Shown here: positions 5,012-5,168 of the stretch, piece after piece
Numbering within the stretch: position 1 is the stretch's first letter
Layout of the letters: each line of letters starts with the position of its first letter
Assembly (NCBI GenBank): GCA_023266955.1
Contig: JAHFOH010000111.1
Span: forward strand, 1 to 5,168
Direction: 5' to 3'
DNA: 5,168 nt
DNA from: Nitrososphaerota archaeon
GTDB taxonomy: Archaea > Thermoproteota > Nitrososphaeria > Nitrososphaerales > JAHFOH01
Made by a program: the position numbers and the translations under genes
The notes under the pieces: model-generated
What the model was told of the DNA's origin: nothing
What the model saw: the letters and a program-made list of their open reading frames with translations, nothing else
Databases searched by the model: none

Positions 5012-5168
5012 CTAGAAGTGGCGCCAGAGCCAATACTTTTCGAATAGTACTTTGCTCCAGTGCCAAATTCTTCCCGGCTTTCTCGGGTTCACTAAAGGCT
5101 TGGGTTCAGCGTAGAAATCTCCGCTCGCATAACCCGCTTTTCCGTAGCCGGTGTCTATGAAGGATGAT
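5012..5168 (-). CDS. SQR-like FAD-dependent oxidoreductase, C-terminal end only
   Basis: Only the last 51 codons are in the window, ending in TAG at 5012-5014; the gene continues past the right edge. The sequence SSFIDTGYGKAGYASGDFY, then a Pro-rich stretch, then RIWHWSKVLFEKYWLWRHF, matches the end of sulfide:quinone oxidoreductase-like flavoproteins. There the F.(D/E)TGYGKA motif closes the FAD/NAD-type domain and an aromatic, amphipathic C-terminal helix contacts the membrane. The family oxidises sulfide with a quinone as acceptor, though some relatives act as NADH dehydrogenases or are of unknown substrate. The DsrE gene directly downstream supports a sulfur role. The catalytic cysteines lie outside the window, so the exact type cannot be decided. 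Confidence 0.72.
   Translation of the reverse strand, partial: SSFIDTGYGKAGYASGDFYAEPKPLVNPRKPGRIWHWSKVLFEKYWLWRHF

Noticed and set aside
5031..5045. TATA-like CGAAAAGTATT on the minus strand before the DsrE gene
   Set aside because: It lies inside the coding end of the SQR-like gene; the short gap and good SD favour cotranscription.
1..5168. CRISPR array, tRNA, rRNA or insertion sequence
   Set aside because: No regularly spaced repeats, cloverleaf or rRNA-like segments, transposase frames or flanking terminal repeats were seen on either strand.

Overview
The window reads as archaeal DNA. The minus-strand genes are preceded by TATA-like boxes (TATTTAAT and close variants) centred about 28-52 bases before the start codon. 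Promoter-proximal genes lack a convincing Shine-Dalgarno (SD) sequence, several start with TTG, and only the second genes of operons carry an SD. The gene families (membrane-anchored cupredoxins, a BlaI-type winged-helix regulator paired with an M48/M56-like membrane protease, DsrE and a sulfide:quinone-oxidoreductase-like C-terminus) are compatible with Nitrososphaerota/Thaumarchaeota or a relative, but the lineage is inferred, not proven.

All intact genes lie on the minus strand. Reading in transcription order from the right edge: the C-terminus of an SQR-like flavoprotein (5012-5168) followed at 16 bases by a DsrE-family protein (4672-4995); a gap with promoter P5; a three-part protein with an N-terminal zinc-ribbon-like motif and a C-terminal flavodoxin-like domain (3525-4454); promoter P4 and a four-helix membrane protein (2930-3334); a decayed cupredoxin 3' end (2774-2929); promoter P3 and the abutting BlaI-like regulator and membrane metalloprotease (2290-2664, 1387-2289); promoter P2 and an intact cupredoxin with a hairpin/T8 terminator (782-1297); a scar with a plus-strand VIT1/CCC1-like 3' end (619-756) and a second cupredoxin 3' end (500-634); promoter P1 and a second cupredoxin that runs off the left edge (1-359).

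The main discovery is a shared operator. Five separate promoters (P1-P5) carry the same 9-4-9 inverted repeat, roughly CGATTNTCA-N4-TGARAATCG, at a nearly fixed place 16-17 bases upstream from the start of the TATA box. This ties two cupredoxins, the regulator/protease pair, the membrane protein and the zinc-ribbon/flavodoxin-like protein into one local regulon. The BlaI-like protein, which would be autoregulated, is the obvious candidate for its regulator. I infer a copper or redox responsive cluster in which a membrane protease may transmit the signal to the regulator, as BlaR1 does for BlaI, but without a beta-lactam sensor domain.

The two cupredoxin remnants are homologous to each other (16 of 31 aligned residues identical by eye) and show that the cluster grew by cupredoxin duplication followed by decay.
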